46,175 bases of DNA from a virus, in IMG/VR virus record IMGVR_UViG_3300046530_000038, positions 1-46,175 of that record; one strand, written 5' to 3'. A program made the translations under genes and the position numbers. Positions 21,219 to 29,359 of this stretch are shown here, piece after piece (position 1 is the first letter of the stretch; each line of letters starts with the position of its first letter). The notes under the pieces were generated by a model, which saw nothing but the letters and a program-made list of their open reading frames with translations, was not told where the DNA came from and did not search any database.

Positions 21219-21706
21219 ACGTCACGCAGCAGGAGATTTACAAGGACGTGCGCACCTTCCTGCTCGGCCTGTTTCCTGGCTCCGAACTGCAGATCATCCA
21301 AGCGGCGCAGAACAACAACCCACTGCCTAATCAGGCGGTGGTGATGCAGGTGCTGTTTTCCAAGAACCTGGACATTGCCGTCGTAACGAATCTGCCGCCG
21401 ACCGAGGCCGCGATTCAGAACTCTGTCGAAGTGCGGATGCAGATCGATTTCTACGGCGTGAATGCCGAGGCGCGCAGCCGGGTAGTGGCCAACCTCTGGC
21501 GCACTGGCTACACCTGCGACCTGCTCACCACTTGCCAGCCACTCTATGTGCAGTCGCATGACCGACACATTTACGTCAACGACTCAAATCAGTACGAAGA
21601 CCGATGGATCATTGATGTCGGCCTGCAATACAATCCACAAGTTACCGTCGTGCAGGATTTCACTGACCGCGCCGGTGTGACCATCATCCCAGTATCAGGA
21701 GTCTGA
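21206..21706 (+). CDS. Neck terminator-like protein
   Basis: 166 aa from ATG 21206. The sequence QQEIYKDVRTFLLGLFPGSELQIIQAAQNNNPLP... VEVRMQIDFYGVNAEARSRVVANLWRTGYTCDLL and the late YEDRWIIDVGLQYNPQVTVVQDF correspond to a neck/tail-terminator family adjoining sheath genes in DUF3383-type myophages. It would cap the tail tube and sheath. Confidence 0.75.
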   Translation: MASLNVTQQEIYKDVRTFLLGLFPGSELQIIQAAQNNNPLPNQAVVMQVLFSKNLDIAVVTNLPPTEAAIQNSVEVRMQIDFYGVNAEARSRVVANLWRTGYTCDLLTTCQPLYVQSHDRHIYVNDSNQYEDRWIIDVGLQYNPQVTVVQDFTDRAGVTIIPVSGV

Positions 21707-21707
21707 T

Positions 21708-23180
21708 ATGTCTATCCCGGCAAGTCGCATTGTCACGATCAACCCGTCTGCCATCGGCACTGGCGGCAATCCGCTGGCCATGAACACCCTGCTCATTGTG
21801 AGCGGTCCTGAACGCACGATCGGCGTGCAAAAGTTTGGCAGCGCTGCCGAGGTTGGCGCTTTCTACGGCCTGACGTCGCCCGAATACACCTTTGCCGGCC
21901 GCTATTTCCTCGGCTATGACGGTGCCTTCAAGGTGCCTGGTGCGCTGAACGTCGTGCAGAACCCGTCTGCCGCACTGCCTGCCATCCTGCGCGGCGCCAG
22001 TGTGCGCAATATGACGCTGACGCAGCTCAAGGCCATTGTCGGCGATCTGGTGGTAACGATTGACGGCTCGCCGATCACTGTGCCGGTCAACTTCTCGGCA
22101 GTCACCAGCTTCTCCGAAGCTGCCGCCCTGTTGACCGACGTGAGCAACTTCGTCGGCGACTACAACGAGCAGCAACAGTGTTTCGAGCTGACCACCGTTG
22201 ACACTGGCGCCACCGCCAACATTAGCTTCGGTTCTGGCGTTGTCGGCCTGGCGATCAAGCTGGATCAAGCAGCCGGCGCGCAGAAAGAAAACGGCCGCGC
22301 TGTAATGACCGACGCCGAGTTGATGGCATACGTCCTAAATAGAACCCAGAACTTCGGCGTCATCACCCACGTTGCCGAGCAGATTCGCGCCGACAAAGAA
22401 GCCATGTCCGCATGGGTGACGCTGCAGAACAGCCGCTTCGCCTACATCGCCCAGGACACTGACGGCACGGCGCTGGTCACCAACAACGACGCCAGCTTCG
22501 GCGCATGGCTGGCTGAAACCGAGCAGAACGGCACGACCCCTTACTACGGCACCATCGAGCAAGTGGCGGCAGTCTGTGGCGGTATCGCGGCCATCGACTT
22601 CAAGCGCACCAACGGCCGTCGCAACATCATGTTCATGAAGCAGGCCGGCATTGCCGCGACCATCACCGAAGAAGGCGAATACACCGCGCTGATGAGCAAC
22701 GGCTACACCTTCTACGGCGAGTTCGCGACTGCCAACGATGAGTTCACCTTCAACGTCAACGGCGCCGTATCGGGTCAGTTCAAGTGGCTGGACAACTACG
22801 TCAACCAGATCTACCTGAATGCGCAGTTCCAGTTGGCGATGGTGACCATGCTCGTCAGCTACGGCTTCATCCCGTACAACGAAGCGGGCAAGGCGATTCA
22901 CCGCGCAGCAGCTTCCGCCCCGATCAGTGAAATGCTCAAATTCGGCGGCATCGTTGCGCTGATTGATCCTGCAGCGCTGACCGATCAACAGAAGTCGATC
23001 ATCAACACTCAGGCCGGTTTCAACATTGTGCCTTCCCTGCTTTCCAAGGGCTGGGCCATCGACATCAAGACGCCGGATGCGCAGACGCGCGGCAACCGTG
23101 GCTCGTTCCCGTTCACCTTCTGGTACACAGACGGCGGATCGGTTCAAGAAGTCAACATGGCCTCCATCAACGTTCAATAA
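21708..23180 (+). CDS. Tail sheath protein (DUF3383)
   Basis: 490 aa with DUF3383 features: ASRIVTINPSAIGTGGNPLAMNTLLIVS, the GAFKVPGALNVVQNPSAALPAILRG segment, VAAVCGGIAAIDFKRTNGRRNIMFMKQ and VNQIYLNAQFQLAMVTMLVSYGFIPYNEAG. It is the contractile outer layer of the tail. Its presence makes the particle a myovirus. Confidence 0.9.
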   Translation: MSIPASRIVTINPSAIGTGGNPLAMNTLLIVSGPERTIGVQKFGSAAEVGAFYGLTSPEYTFAGRYFLGYDGAFKVPGALNVVQNPSAALPAILRGASVRNMTLTQLKAIVGDLVVTIDGSPITVPVNFSAVTSFSEAAALLTDVSNFVGDYNEQQQCFELTTVDTGATANISFGSGVVGLAIKLDQAAGAQKENGRAVMTDAELMAYVLNRTQNFGVITHVAEQIRADKEAMSAWVTLQNSRFAYIAQDTDGTALVTNNDASFGAWLAETEQNGTTPYYGTIEQVAAVCGGIAAIDFKRTNGRRNIMFMKQAGIAATITEEGEYTALMSNGYTFYGEFATANDEFTFNVNGAVSGQFKWLDNYVNQIYLNAQFQLAMVTMLVSYGFIPYNEAGKAIHRAAASAPISEMLKFGGIVALIDPAALTDQQKSIINTQAGFNIVPSLLSKGWAIDIKTPDAQTRGNRGSFPFTFWYTDGGSVQEVNMASINVQ

Positions 23181-23192
23181 GGGGAACGCATC

Positions 23193-23642
23193 ATGACAAT
23201 GTCTCAGAACCCCCGCACGATCACGGCGGCCAACAGTGTCGTTATGTTCACCGCTGCGGGCTACTACGATCAGGCGATCCAGCTCCAGGGCTTCCAGGTC
23301 GATAACGCTTTCGGCTTCGGCGATGCCACCGTCGGCGAAACTCGCATCGGCGTGGACGGCAAGCAGTCGGGCGGCTGGGTCGCGCACGAGGTGCCGGTGA
23401 CGGTTTTCTTCGAAGCGAACAGCGCCAGCCGTTTGCAGATGGAGCAGTACCGCGCCTGGTGCAACGCCAACCAAGAAACCAGCCTTTGCACGCTGGATAT
23501 CACCATTCCGTCGATTGGCCGTCGTATCCAAGCCAGCGGCTTCATGGTTAGCCAAGGTGGCGGCCCTTCCGCGCAGAAGCTCATCAACGGCACGCAGTAC
23601 GTCTTCAACATGGTCATCAACAGCGAGGAATCCATCTCGTGA
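23193..23642 (+). CDS. Tail tube protein
   Basis: 149 aa after AAGGGGAACGC, directly downstream of the sheath gene. Beta-rich with QLQGFQVDNAFGFGDATVGETRIGVDGKQSGGWV and TLDITIPSIGRRIQASGFM, as in DUF3277-like tube proteins. It forms the inner rigid tube. Confidence 0.8.
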   Translation: MTMSQNPRTITAANSVVMFTAAGYYDQAIQLQGFQVDNAFGFGDATVGETRIGVDGKQSGGWVAHEVPVTVFFEANSASRLQMEQYRAWCNANQETSLCTLDITIPSIGRRIQASGFMVSQGGGPSAQKLINGTQYVFNMVINSEESIS

Positions 23643-24067
23643 TTACCACCAAGGACGTGATCATCGAGGACGGCACGGACGCCGGCAAGACGTTCATCGT
23701 GAAGAAGATGCCTCTTCTTCGCGGTGATCGTTGGGCCAACCGCGTGGCGCTGTCGCTGTGCAAGGGCGGCGTTGATATTTCCGGCCTGACCACGACCGAC
23801 GAAAACGGCAAGTTAGTGTTCCGTGGTCTGCTGGACATGGCGGGCGTGGTTAGCGTGGCACTGAAGGCCTTGGGCGGTGTTGATGATGTCACCGCTCAAG
23901 ACCTGCTGGACGAGGTGCTGCAAGACGTTCGCCTGCGCCTGCCCGGTGGATCGGAACGACCATTGATTATCGAAACCGACGTGACCAGCATTTCCACACT
24001 CTGGAAACTTCGCATCGAATCGATCAAGGTCAACCTCGATTTTTTAACGGCCGGCGTTACCCAGTAA
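23639..24067 (+). CDS. Tail assembly chaperone, zero-frame product
   Basis: 142 aa, GTG start overlapping the tube stop. ITTKDVIIEDGTDAGKTFIVKKMPLLRGDRWANRVALSL is typical of chaperones encoded between tube and tape measure. Six codons before the stop, the heptamer T-TTT-TTA lies in the zero frame at 24040-24046. A -1 slip fuses it to the next frame. It binds the tape-measure protein during tail assembly, like lambda G and T4-type equivalents. Confidence 0.8.
   Translation: MITTKDVIIEDGTDAGKTFIVKKMPLLRGDRWANRVALSLCKGGVDISGLTTTDENGKLVFRGLLDMAGVVSVALKALGGVDDVTAQDLLDEVLQDVRLRLPGGSERPLIIETDVTSISTLWKLRIESIKVNLDFLTAGVTQ
24026..24046 (+). promoter_or_regulatory. Programmed -1 ribosomal frameshift signal
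   Basis: TTTTTTA (24040-24046) is in the exact X-XXY-YYZ register of the zero frame (GAT TTT TTA). AAGG at 24026-24029, ten bases upstream, could act as an internal Shine-Dalgarno stimulator as in dnaX. No strong downstream stem was seen. Confidence 0.75.
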
Positions 24068-24297
24068 TCGAAACCGATGGGTTGCAGATGCCTCTGAACA
24101 CCGAGGCGTTTGCAAGGTGCGTAAACCTGAGTAGCCAGGCCTTCTATGTCCTCGACAATGGCCTGGCCACTTACGCTGATCTTGACGCGCACCTAACGCT
24201 TGAAGACGCCATCACGATGATCGAATTTCATCAGGTGTCCGCGCACAACAAGGCACTGATTAAGGAATTACAGGATGAGCTCGGTAACGGTCGATGA
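24046..24297 (+). CDS. Tail assembly chaperone, -1 frame extension
   Basis: After the slip, translation continues AAC GGC CGG ... for 83 codons, giving a fusion of about 219 aa. The extension (QMPLNTEAFARCVNLSSQAFYVLDNGLATYADLDAHLTLEDAITMIEFHQVSAHNKALIKELQDE) is helical, as in the T part of lambda G-T. The only independent starts are TTG 24082 and a poorly placed ATG 24088, which favours expression by frameshift. It overlaps the tape measure start by 23 bases. Confidence 0.75.
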   Translation, partial: NGRRYPVIETDGLQMPLNTEAFARCVNLSSQAFYVLDNGLATYADLDAHLTLEDAITMIEFHQVSAHNKALIKELQDELGNGR

Positions 24298-26539
24298 ACT
24301 GGTCATGCGTATCGAGATCGAACTGGACAAGTTTCGATCCGAGGCGGGCCAGGCTGAGGGCATCGAGAAAAAGCTGCGCGCCGCGATCAAGGGCACCGGG
24401 GAGGCGTCTGATGAAGCCGGCAAGAAAGTCGATGATATGGCTTCCAAGCTGGGCGACTCCAGCAAGCAGCTCACCAAGAATCAACAGGCCTTCGTGGCTT
24501 TGACTGGTAAGGCCGTCGCCTTCCTTGGCGCGATAGCTGGCTCTAACGCCATCGTCAAATTCACCACCGCCATTTCCAACGCCAACGATCAATTGGGCTT
24601 CATGTCCAAGCGTCTTGGCTCGACTGCCCGAGACATCAAAGGGATGGACACCGCCGTTGCCGGCCTGGGCGGCGCGGGCGCCTCCGCTGAAAACACCATG
24701 AAAAGCCTGAACCAAGGGATTCAGGAAATGGTGCTGATGGGCAATGATTCGCTGATCCCGTTCTTCAGCGCGCTCGGCGTCGGCGTGGTCGATGCCTCGG
24801 GCAACGTGCGCAAGATGAATGACGTGCTGCTCGATATGTCTGACTCGCTGTCGAAGATGGACCCGCAGCAGGCCTATGCGATTGCCTCGGCGATGGGGCT
24901 GGATGACGGCATGGCCAGCGCCCTGATCCAGGGCCGTGACGCCATGCAAGAAATGCTCAGCATGCAGGAAAAGGCCTACGTCTCAAGCAAAGAGGATATT
25001 GCCGCCAGTCGCGAACTGAGCAAGGCGCAAGCATTCCTGGCCGCGCAATGGGAAGGCCTGAAAACCATGCTGGCCAACGCCCTGATTCCCGTCCTGCTCA
25101 AGATCACCAAAGTGGTGTCGGGCTGGATGGATTACCTGGCGCGCAACGAGCGCACGGCGCGCAACTTCTTCGAGGGCATCGCCATTGCGGTGACGGTTCT
25201 GCTCATCCCGGCGCTGGTCAAGGCAGGCATCGCCATATTGGCACTGGTGGCGCCGATCCTTGGAACGGCTGTCGTGGTGGCGATCCTGGCTGCTGGCTTC
25301 GCCCTGCTGTACGACGACTACAAAACCTGGTCTGAGGGCGGAAAGTCGCTGTTCGACTGGGAGAAGTTCGATAGTTACATCAAGGGCACCAACGTGTCCG
25401 TGGACAGCCTGGCCAAAGGCTTTTCACGCCTATTGACCGGATACGATTCGCTTGACGAGGCGCAGAAAGCGTTTTCGAAGTGGCTGCATGAAAAGGGCAT
25501 CATCGACGAAAACGGCGTATCCGTCCGGGGCTTGGCGAACGCCTTCAAGCAACTGGGCAAGGACATTTTCGAGTCGGTCCCGGCGATGAAAACCATGCTC
25601 GAACTGATCGGCGCCGTGATGGAAGGCCGGTGGAGTGACGCCTTCGATCTGGCAAAGAAGATCCCCGGCCAAATGGCGGGCACCCTTCTGGATGTGGGTC
25701 AGGCCGCCTCTGGCCATGTCGTTGGCGCAATAGACACCATGCTTGGGCACGACCCCGAGCAGGAGGGCACCATCTCCAGCGCGCAACGTGGCGCCTTCGA
25801 CTGGATGAAAAACAAGCTCGCGGGCTGGGTAGGCTCTTCAGGCTCCGGCTCGTCTGGTGGCGGCGCTGCGGGCGGCGGGCTCTCTAATGACAACGCCAAC
25901 TCTATCGCCAGGATCGCCCAGCAACTCGGCCTAGATCCTAACGATCTTGCACAGATCATCTCCTTTGAGACGGGCGGAACGTTTGATCCTAACGCACGCA
26001 ACCCGAACTCATCGGCCACCGGCCTGATTCAAAAGATGGCCGACCCGGACGGCAAGTATTACGGGAACACCCGAGACGAATTGGGTGCCATGGGCTTCGA
26101 TGAGCAAATGGAGAAAGTGGTCAAGCGCTATTTCCAGGAGCGAGGCTTCTCTGACGGTCGCACGCACACGGTCGGCGAGGCTTACGAGGCCGTGGCGGGG
26201 TCTGGCTACAAGAAGGGCTCGAAAGCCTACGACTTGAACAAAGTGTGGGATACAAACGGAGATGGCACGATTGGCCGCCAAGAGGCGGTGGAGTCGCCAC
26301 AGTTCAAGGCGCACGGGCAGGACTGGATGGGCGCGCAAAGAGCCATCCAGATGACGGGCATTCCAGGCGCTCCGGGCGGCGGCACTTCTAACAATCAGGG
26401 TGGCGCGCAAGTTACCATTGGCAGCGTCACCGTGCAGACCTCAGCGACTACCCTGCCGGAAGCCACTGCTGCAGGTGTAGCGGCGGGCGTATCGCGCAGC
26501 AGTCAGCTTATTAACCAATTGGGAGGCGGCACGCTATGA
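24275..26539 (+). CDS. Tape measure protein with C-terminal lysozyme-like domain
   Basis: 754 aa. The long helical N-terminal part (DELVMRIEIELDKFRSEAGQAEGIEKKLRAAI...) leads to a hydrophobic stretch at about 299-348 (IAIAVTVLLIPALVKAGIAILALVAPILGTAVVVAILAAG, split by charged ends). After a Gly/Ser linker, residues 545-660 look like a transglycosylase (IARIAQQLGLDPNDLAQIISFETGGTFDPNA, Glu near 564; SSATGLIQKM). It sets tail length, enters the cell envelope and may open peptidoglycan during infection. Confidence 0.88.
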   Translation: MSSVTVDELVMRIEIELDKFRSEAGQAEGIEKKLRAAIKGTGEASDEAGKKVDDMASKLGDSSKQLTKNQQAFVALTGKAVAFLGAIAGSNAIVKFTTAISNANDQLGFMSKRLGSTARDIKGMDTAVAGLGGAGASAENTMKSLNQGIQEMVLMGNDSLIPFFSALGVGVVDASGNVRKMNDVLLDMSDSLSKMDPQQAYAIASAMGLDDGMASALIQGRDAMQEMLSMQEKAYVSSKEDIAASRELSKAQAFLAAQWEGLKTMLANALIPVLLKITKVVSGWMDYLARNERTARNFFEGIAIAVTVLLIPALVKAGIAILALVAPILGTAVVVAILAAGFALLYDDYKTWSEGGKSLFDWEKFDSYIKGTNVSVDSLAKGFSRLLTGYDSLDEAQKAFSKWLHEKGIIDENGVSVRGLANAFKQLGKDIFESVPAMKTMLELIGAVMEGRWSDAFDLAKKIPGQMAGTLLDVGQAASGHVVGAIDTMLGHDPEQEGTISSAQRGAFDWMKNKLAGWVGSSGSGSSGGGAAGGGLSNDNANSIARIAQQLGLDPNDLAQIISFETGGTFDPNARNPNSSATGLIQKMADPDGKYYGNTRDELGAMGFDEQMEKVVKRYFQERGFSDGRTHTVGEAYEAVAGSGYKKGSKAYDLNKVWDTNGDGTIGRQEAVESPQFKAHGQDWMGAQRAIQMTGIPGAPGGGTSNNQGGAQVTIGSVTVQTSATTLPEATAAGVAAGVSRSSQLINQLGGGTL

Positions 26540-27246
26540 CGATTCCAGGGCTACCCAGCATCCCCGATTTTAAAGGGCTCGTATCGTCCGGCACCGGCGC
26601 GCTGATCAGCTTCGGCGGCGCGACCCTGATCCGTAAAATATTCGGCAATCAGTGGGGCATCTTCAACCAGTTCGGCATTCCGATCATGCTGGCGGACACC
26701 GTGTATTCGGTGAAGTACCAGAACAACAGCCAGGTGTCCCAGGCGCCGGTTGAGAAAGGCTCCTTCACCAGCTACAACAAGGTCGCGAATCCCTATCAGG
26801 CGACCGTGACCATGATTCGCGGCGGCGGTGACGCGACGTTACGCGGCCTGTTCATCGCTCAGCTGGAACTGCTGTCAAAGTCCACGCTGCTGTTTCACGT
26901 CATCACGCCCGAGTACGTCCACATCAATGCGGCGATCACCGGCTACGACTATGCGCGAATGCCGCAGGATGGCGCCCGCATGATCGCGGCGAACATCTAC
27001 CTGGAAGAGATTCGCGAAGGTGAGGTGACCTATGAAACCAAGGAGCCCGCCAACCCGGAGGACAAGCCAGGGACCGACGCGGGGTGGAAGCAGCCGGCGC
27101 CGGTCAGCGATTCAATCCTCTCAAGGGTGAATGGCGCGGTCGAAGATGCGGGCGGCATTCAGCAGGCCATCCAAACGGTCGGGGGCAAGGTGATGGAGAT
27201 GTTCGACCGATTCGTAAACGGAACGCCGGGGGCGGTGACGCAATGA
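26536..27246 (+). CDS. Dit-like distal tail / baseplate protein
   Basis: 236 aa, ATGA-coupled to the tape measure. GNQWGIFNQFGIPIMLADTVYSVKYQNNSQVSQAPVEKGSFTSYNKVANPYQATVTMIRGG is the conserved N-terminal block of the Dit-like proteins of simple-baseplate myophages. It should form the ring at the tube end. The C-terminal 60 residues are acidic and flexible. Confidence 0.8.
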   Translation: MTIPGLPSIPDFKGLVSSGTGALISFGGATLIRKIFGNQWGIFNQFGIPIMLADTVYSVKYQNNSQVSQAPVEKGSFTSYNKVANPYQATVTMIRGGGDATLRGLFIAQLELLSKSTLLFHVITPEYVHINAAITGYDYARMPQDGARMIAANIYLEEIREGEVTYETKEPANPEDKPGTDAGWKQPAPVSDSILSRVNGAVEDAGGIQQAIQTVGGKVMEMFDRFVNGTPGAVTQ

Positions 27247-27515
27247 CACTGATGAATATCCCGCTACAGCCGATCCCCAATCAGTCGGTTTCGTTCGTGC
27301 TGAATGACGAGTCGTACACTATTGACGTGGAGACCCGGCTCGAAAACATTTACATCTCGATATTTCGAGCGGGCGCATATGTGCTGCGCAATCGCGCCCT
27401 GCGCGCCTATGCTCCGGTCGGGTTCGACTTGCAGCTGGCCGACACGCTGGGCACGGATGACCCGGAATACACCGGCCTCGGTTCGCGCTGGCTGCTGATG
27501 GGATTGCAGGCATGA
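27243..27515 (+). CDS. Baseplate plug protein (Pam3 gp18-like)
   Basis: 90 aa from ATG 27243. IPLQPIPNQSVSFVLNDESYTIDVETRLENIYISIFRAGAYVLRN... GLGSRWLLMG matches small baseplate plug proteins of phages with simple contractile tails. Length and position (between Dit-like and hub) agree. Confidence 0.8.
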   Translation: MTLMNIPLQPIPNQSVSFVLNDESYTIDVETRLENIYISIFRAGAYVLRNRALRAYAPVGFDLQLADTLGTDDPEYTGLGSRWLLMGLQA

Positions 27516-28387
27516 ACAAGAAGATCATCAGGACCACCATCACCCTGGTCGGCGATACCTTCGCCCAGGGCAACCCGCTGGTCACTGAAAGCCTGCGCAC
27601 GATCTGCAACATCAACTTCGGAAACGGGTCAGTGGTGCCGACGGCCGAGGTCATCATCTACGGCCTCAACATGCCCGCCATGCTCAAGCTGATGCGCATC
27701 CGCTGGCGTGACATTCGTAGCATGCAGAACATGATCAAGGTCGAGGCCGGCGAACAGGGCGGCGAACTGACGACGGTCTACGAGGGCAACATTACCTTCG
27801 GTTACGTGGACATGAGCAACGCGCCCGACGTGGCGTTTCGTATCACCAGCTCGACGTCGATCCTCGACATGTACACCGCCGCTACGCCGATCACGTTCAA
27901 GGGTGAAACTCCTGTGGTACAGGCGCTCAGCACCATCGCGGCGGAGATGGGTTACGAACTGGAAAACAACGGCGTCCCCGATTCGCTGACGATGAAAGAC
28001 GTCACCCTGACCGATACTAACCTGAACAAGATCCGCGCCCTGTGCAAGCGCTACCAGATCGACCTGTACGTCGAGCAGAAGAGAATCAGCATTGCGCCTC
28101 AAGGTGGGGCGAGAGACATCCCTATCGCCACGCTACGCCCTGGCAACGGCCTCATTGGCTATCCGGCCCCGACGATGCAGGGCGTTGACGTGCGCTGCCT
28201 GTACAGTCCCGCGATTCGCTTCGGCGGCGTCATCCGCATTGCTGACTCCATCATGGAGACATGCAATGGCGATTGGCGGGTGTTCGGGGTTACACTAAAC
28301 CTAGAGTCCGAAGTGCCAGGCGGTAACTGGTTCATGGACATTCGCGCCACTCACAACGAGCCCAACAATGCCGCCATCAGTCGCTAA
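27512..28387 (+). CDS. Baseplate hub protein (gp44/gpD-like)
   Basis: 291 aa. FGNGSVVPTAEVIIYGLNMPAMLKLMRIRWRD, an IKVEAGEQGGELTTVYEGNITFGYVDMSNAPDVAFRI barrel segment and GGVIRIADSIMETCNGDWRVFGVTLNLESEVPGGNW resemble trimeric hub proteins of the gp27/gp44 type. It links the tube to the spike encoded next, which it overlaps by 20 bases. Confidence 0.8.
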   Translation: MNKKIIRTTITLVGDTFAQGNPLVTESLRTICNINFGNGSVVPTAEVIIYGLNMPAMLKLMRIRWRDIRSMQNMIKVEAGEQGGELTTVYEGNITFGYVDMSNAPDVAFRITSSTSILDMYTAATPITFKGETPVVQALSTIAAEMGYELENNGVPDSLTMKDVTLTDTNLNKIRALCKRYQIDLYVEQKRISIAPQGGARDIPIATLRPGNGLIGYPAPTMQGVDVRCLYSPAIRFGGVIRIADSIMETCNGDWRVFGVTLNLESEVPGGNWFMDIRATHNEPNNAAISR

Positions 28388-29012
28388 GCCGTTTCGCGCC
28401 GAGGATTCATCGGGCGGACCACTGGAAACCGAGTTCATCCTTGAAAGACTGATCGGTCGCGCCTACACCATCACGCTGGTCAAGGTGGGAGAAGTGCAGG
28501 CAGGCGGCACTGGACCGGTGGGCTTTCTGTCGGCGACCGACCTGATCCAGCAAATGGACGGCAACAATCAGGGCATTCCCAATGTGCCGATGGAAAACCT
28601 GCCCTACTTCCGCCTGCAGGGTGGCGCGAACGCGATCATCATCGATCCTAAGCCGGGTGACATCGGGCTGGCCGCGTTTGCCCGCCGCGACATCACTGTC
28701 ACCAAACAAAACAAGACCGAAGGTCCGCCGCCAAGTCTGCGCACGCATGACGTGTCGGACGGCCTGTATTTGGGCGGCCTGCTGAATGGCGCGCCGTCGC
28801 AGTGGATTCAGTTCCTCGACAGCGGCATCCACATCAAAGCCACGGCCGCCGTGACCATCGACGCCACGCTGCTTCAGGTGAACTGCCCGATCACCTCGAC
28901 CGGCGACATCACCGATCACACCAGCAGCATGCAAGACATGCGCGATCAATATAACGCGCACATCGGACATACCCCAACTGGCGGCGCAACGCCGAGCGTG
29001 CCAATGGAATGA
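28368..29012 (+). CDS. Baseplate spike protein (Gp138 N-terminal type)
   Basis: 214 aa. The N-terminal half (YTITLVKVGEVQAGGTGPVGFLSATDLIQQMDGNNQGIPNVPMENLPYFRLQGGANAIIIDPKPGDIGLAAFARRDITV) is an OB-fold typical of Gp138/gpV-like spikes. The C-terminal IHIKATAAVTIDATLLQVNCPITSTGDITD strands suit a beta-helical needle. No HxH tip motif is obvious; histidines near the end (YNAHIGH) may bind iron. Confidence 0.82.
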   Translation: MPPSVAKPFRAEDSSGGPLETEFILERLIGRAYTITLVKVGEVQAGGTGPVGFLSATDLIQQMDGNNQGIPNVPMENLPYFRLQGGANAIIIDPKPGDIGLAAFARRDITVTKQNKTEGPPPSLRTHDVSDGLYLGGLLNGAPSQWIQFLDSGIHIKATAAVTIDATLLQVNCPITSTGDITDHTSSMQDMRDQYNAHIGHTPTGGATPSVPME

Positions 29013-29359
29013 ACACCCTATTTCTTCTGCCGGATACATGGGACTTGGCGCTTGATTCTTCTGGTAACATTGCTGTGGCCAGTGAGATCTATCAGCAGGC
29101 TCAGGACGTGGCTAGCGCCTGCCGCACCTTCTTGGGCGATTTGTACTATGACCAAGCGACCGGCATCCTCTACTTTGAAAACGTATTGGGGCAGTTTGGC
29201 TTTCCGCTGTCGCTGTACAAGATGCACCTGGAGACGGCGGCCAAGTCGGTCGCCGGCATAGTGTCGGCCAGTGCCCAGCTACAACTTACCGGGCGCAAGG
29301 CCGGTGGCGCTATCCTGTTCACCAACGAAGACAATCAGACCGGGCAAATACAACTATGA
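29009..29359 (+). CDS. Baseplate wedge protein (gp25/gpW-like)
   Basis: 116 aa. TWDLALDSSGNIAVASEIYQQAQDVASACRTFLGDLYYDQATGILYFENVLG is characteristic of the gp25-like wedge proteins of this phage type. It anchors the sheath to the baseplate J protein, encoded next with a four-base overlap. Confidence 0.85.
   Translation: MNTLFLLPDTWDLALDSSGNIAVASEIYQQAQDVASACRTFLGDLYYDQATGILYFENVLGQFGFPLSLYKMHLETAAKSVAGIVSASAQLQLTGRKAGGAILFTNEDNQTGQIQL

Noticed and set aside
22335-23555. 406-aa minus-strand frame opposite the sheath and tube genes
   Set aside because: It is antisense to two clear structural genes whose GC-biased codons create long open antisense frames. The protein has no sensible composition or motif. 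The same holds for 18245-19216 (-), 17494-18450 (-) and 24260-24949 (-).
24082-24297. Independent gene from TTG 24082
   Set aside because: The start is weak, while a canonical slippery heptamer joins this frame to the preceding one. The -1 extension is the better reading.
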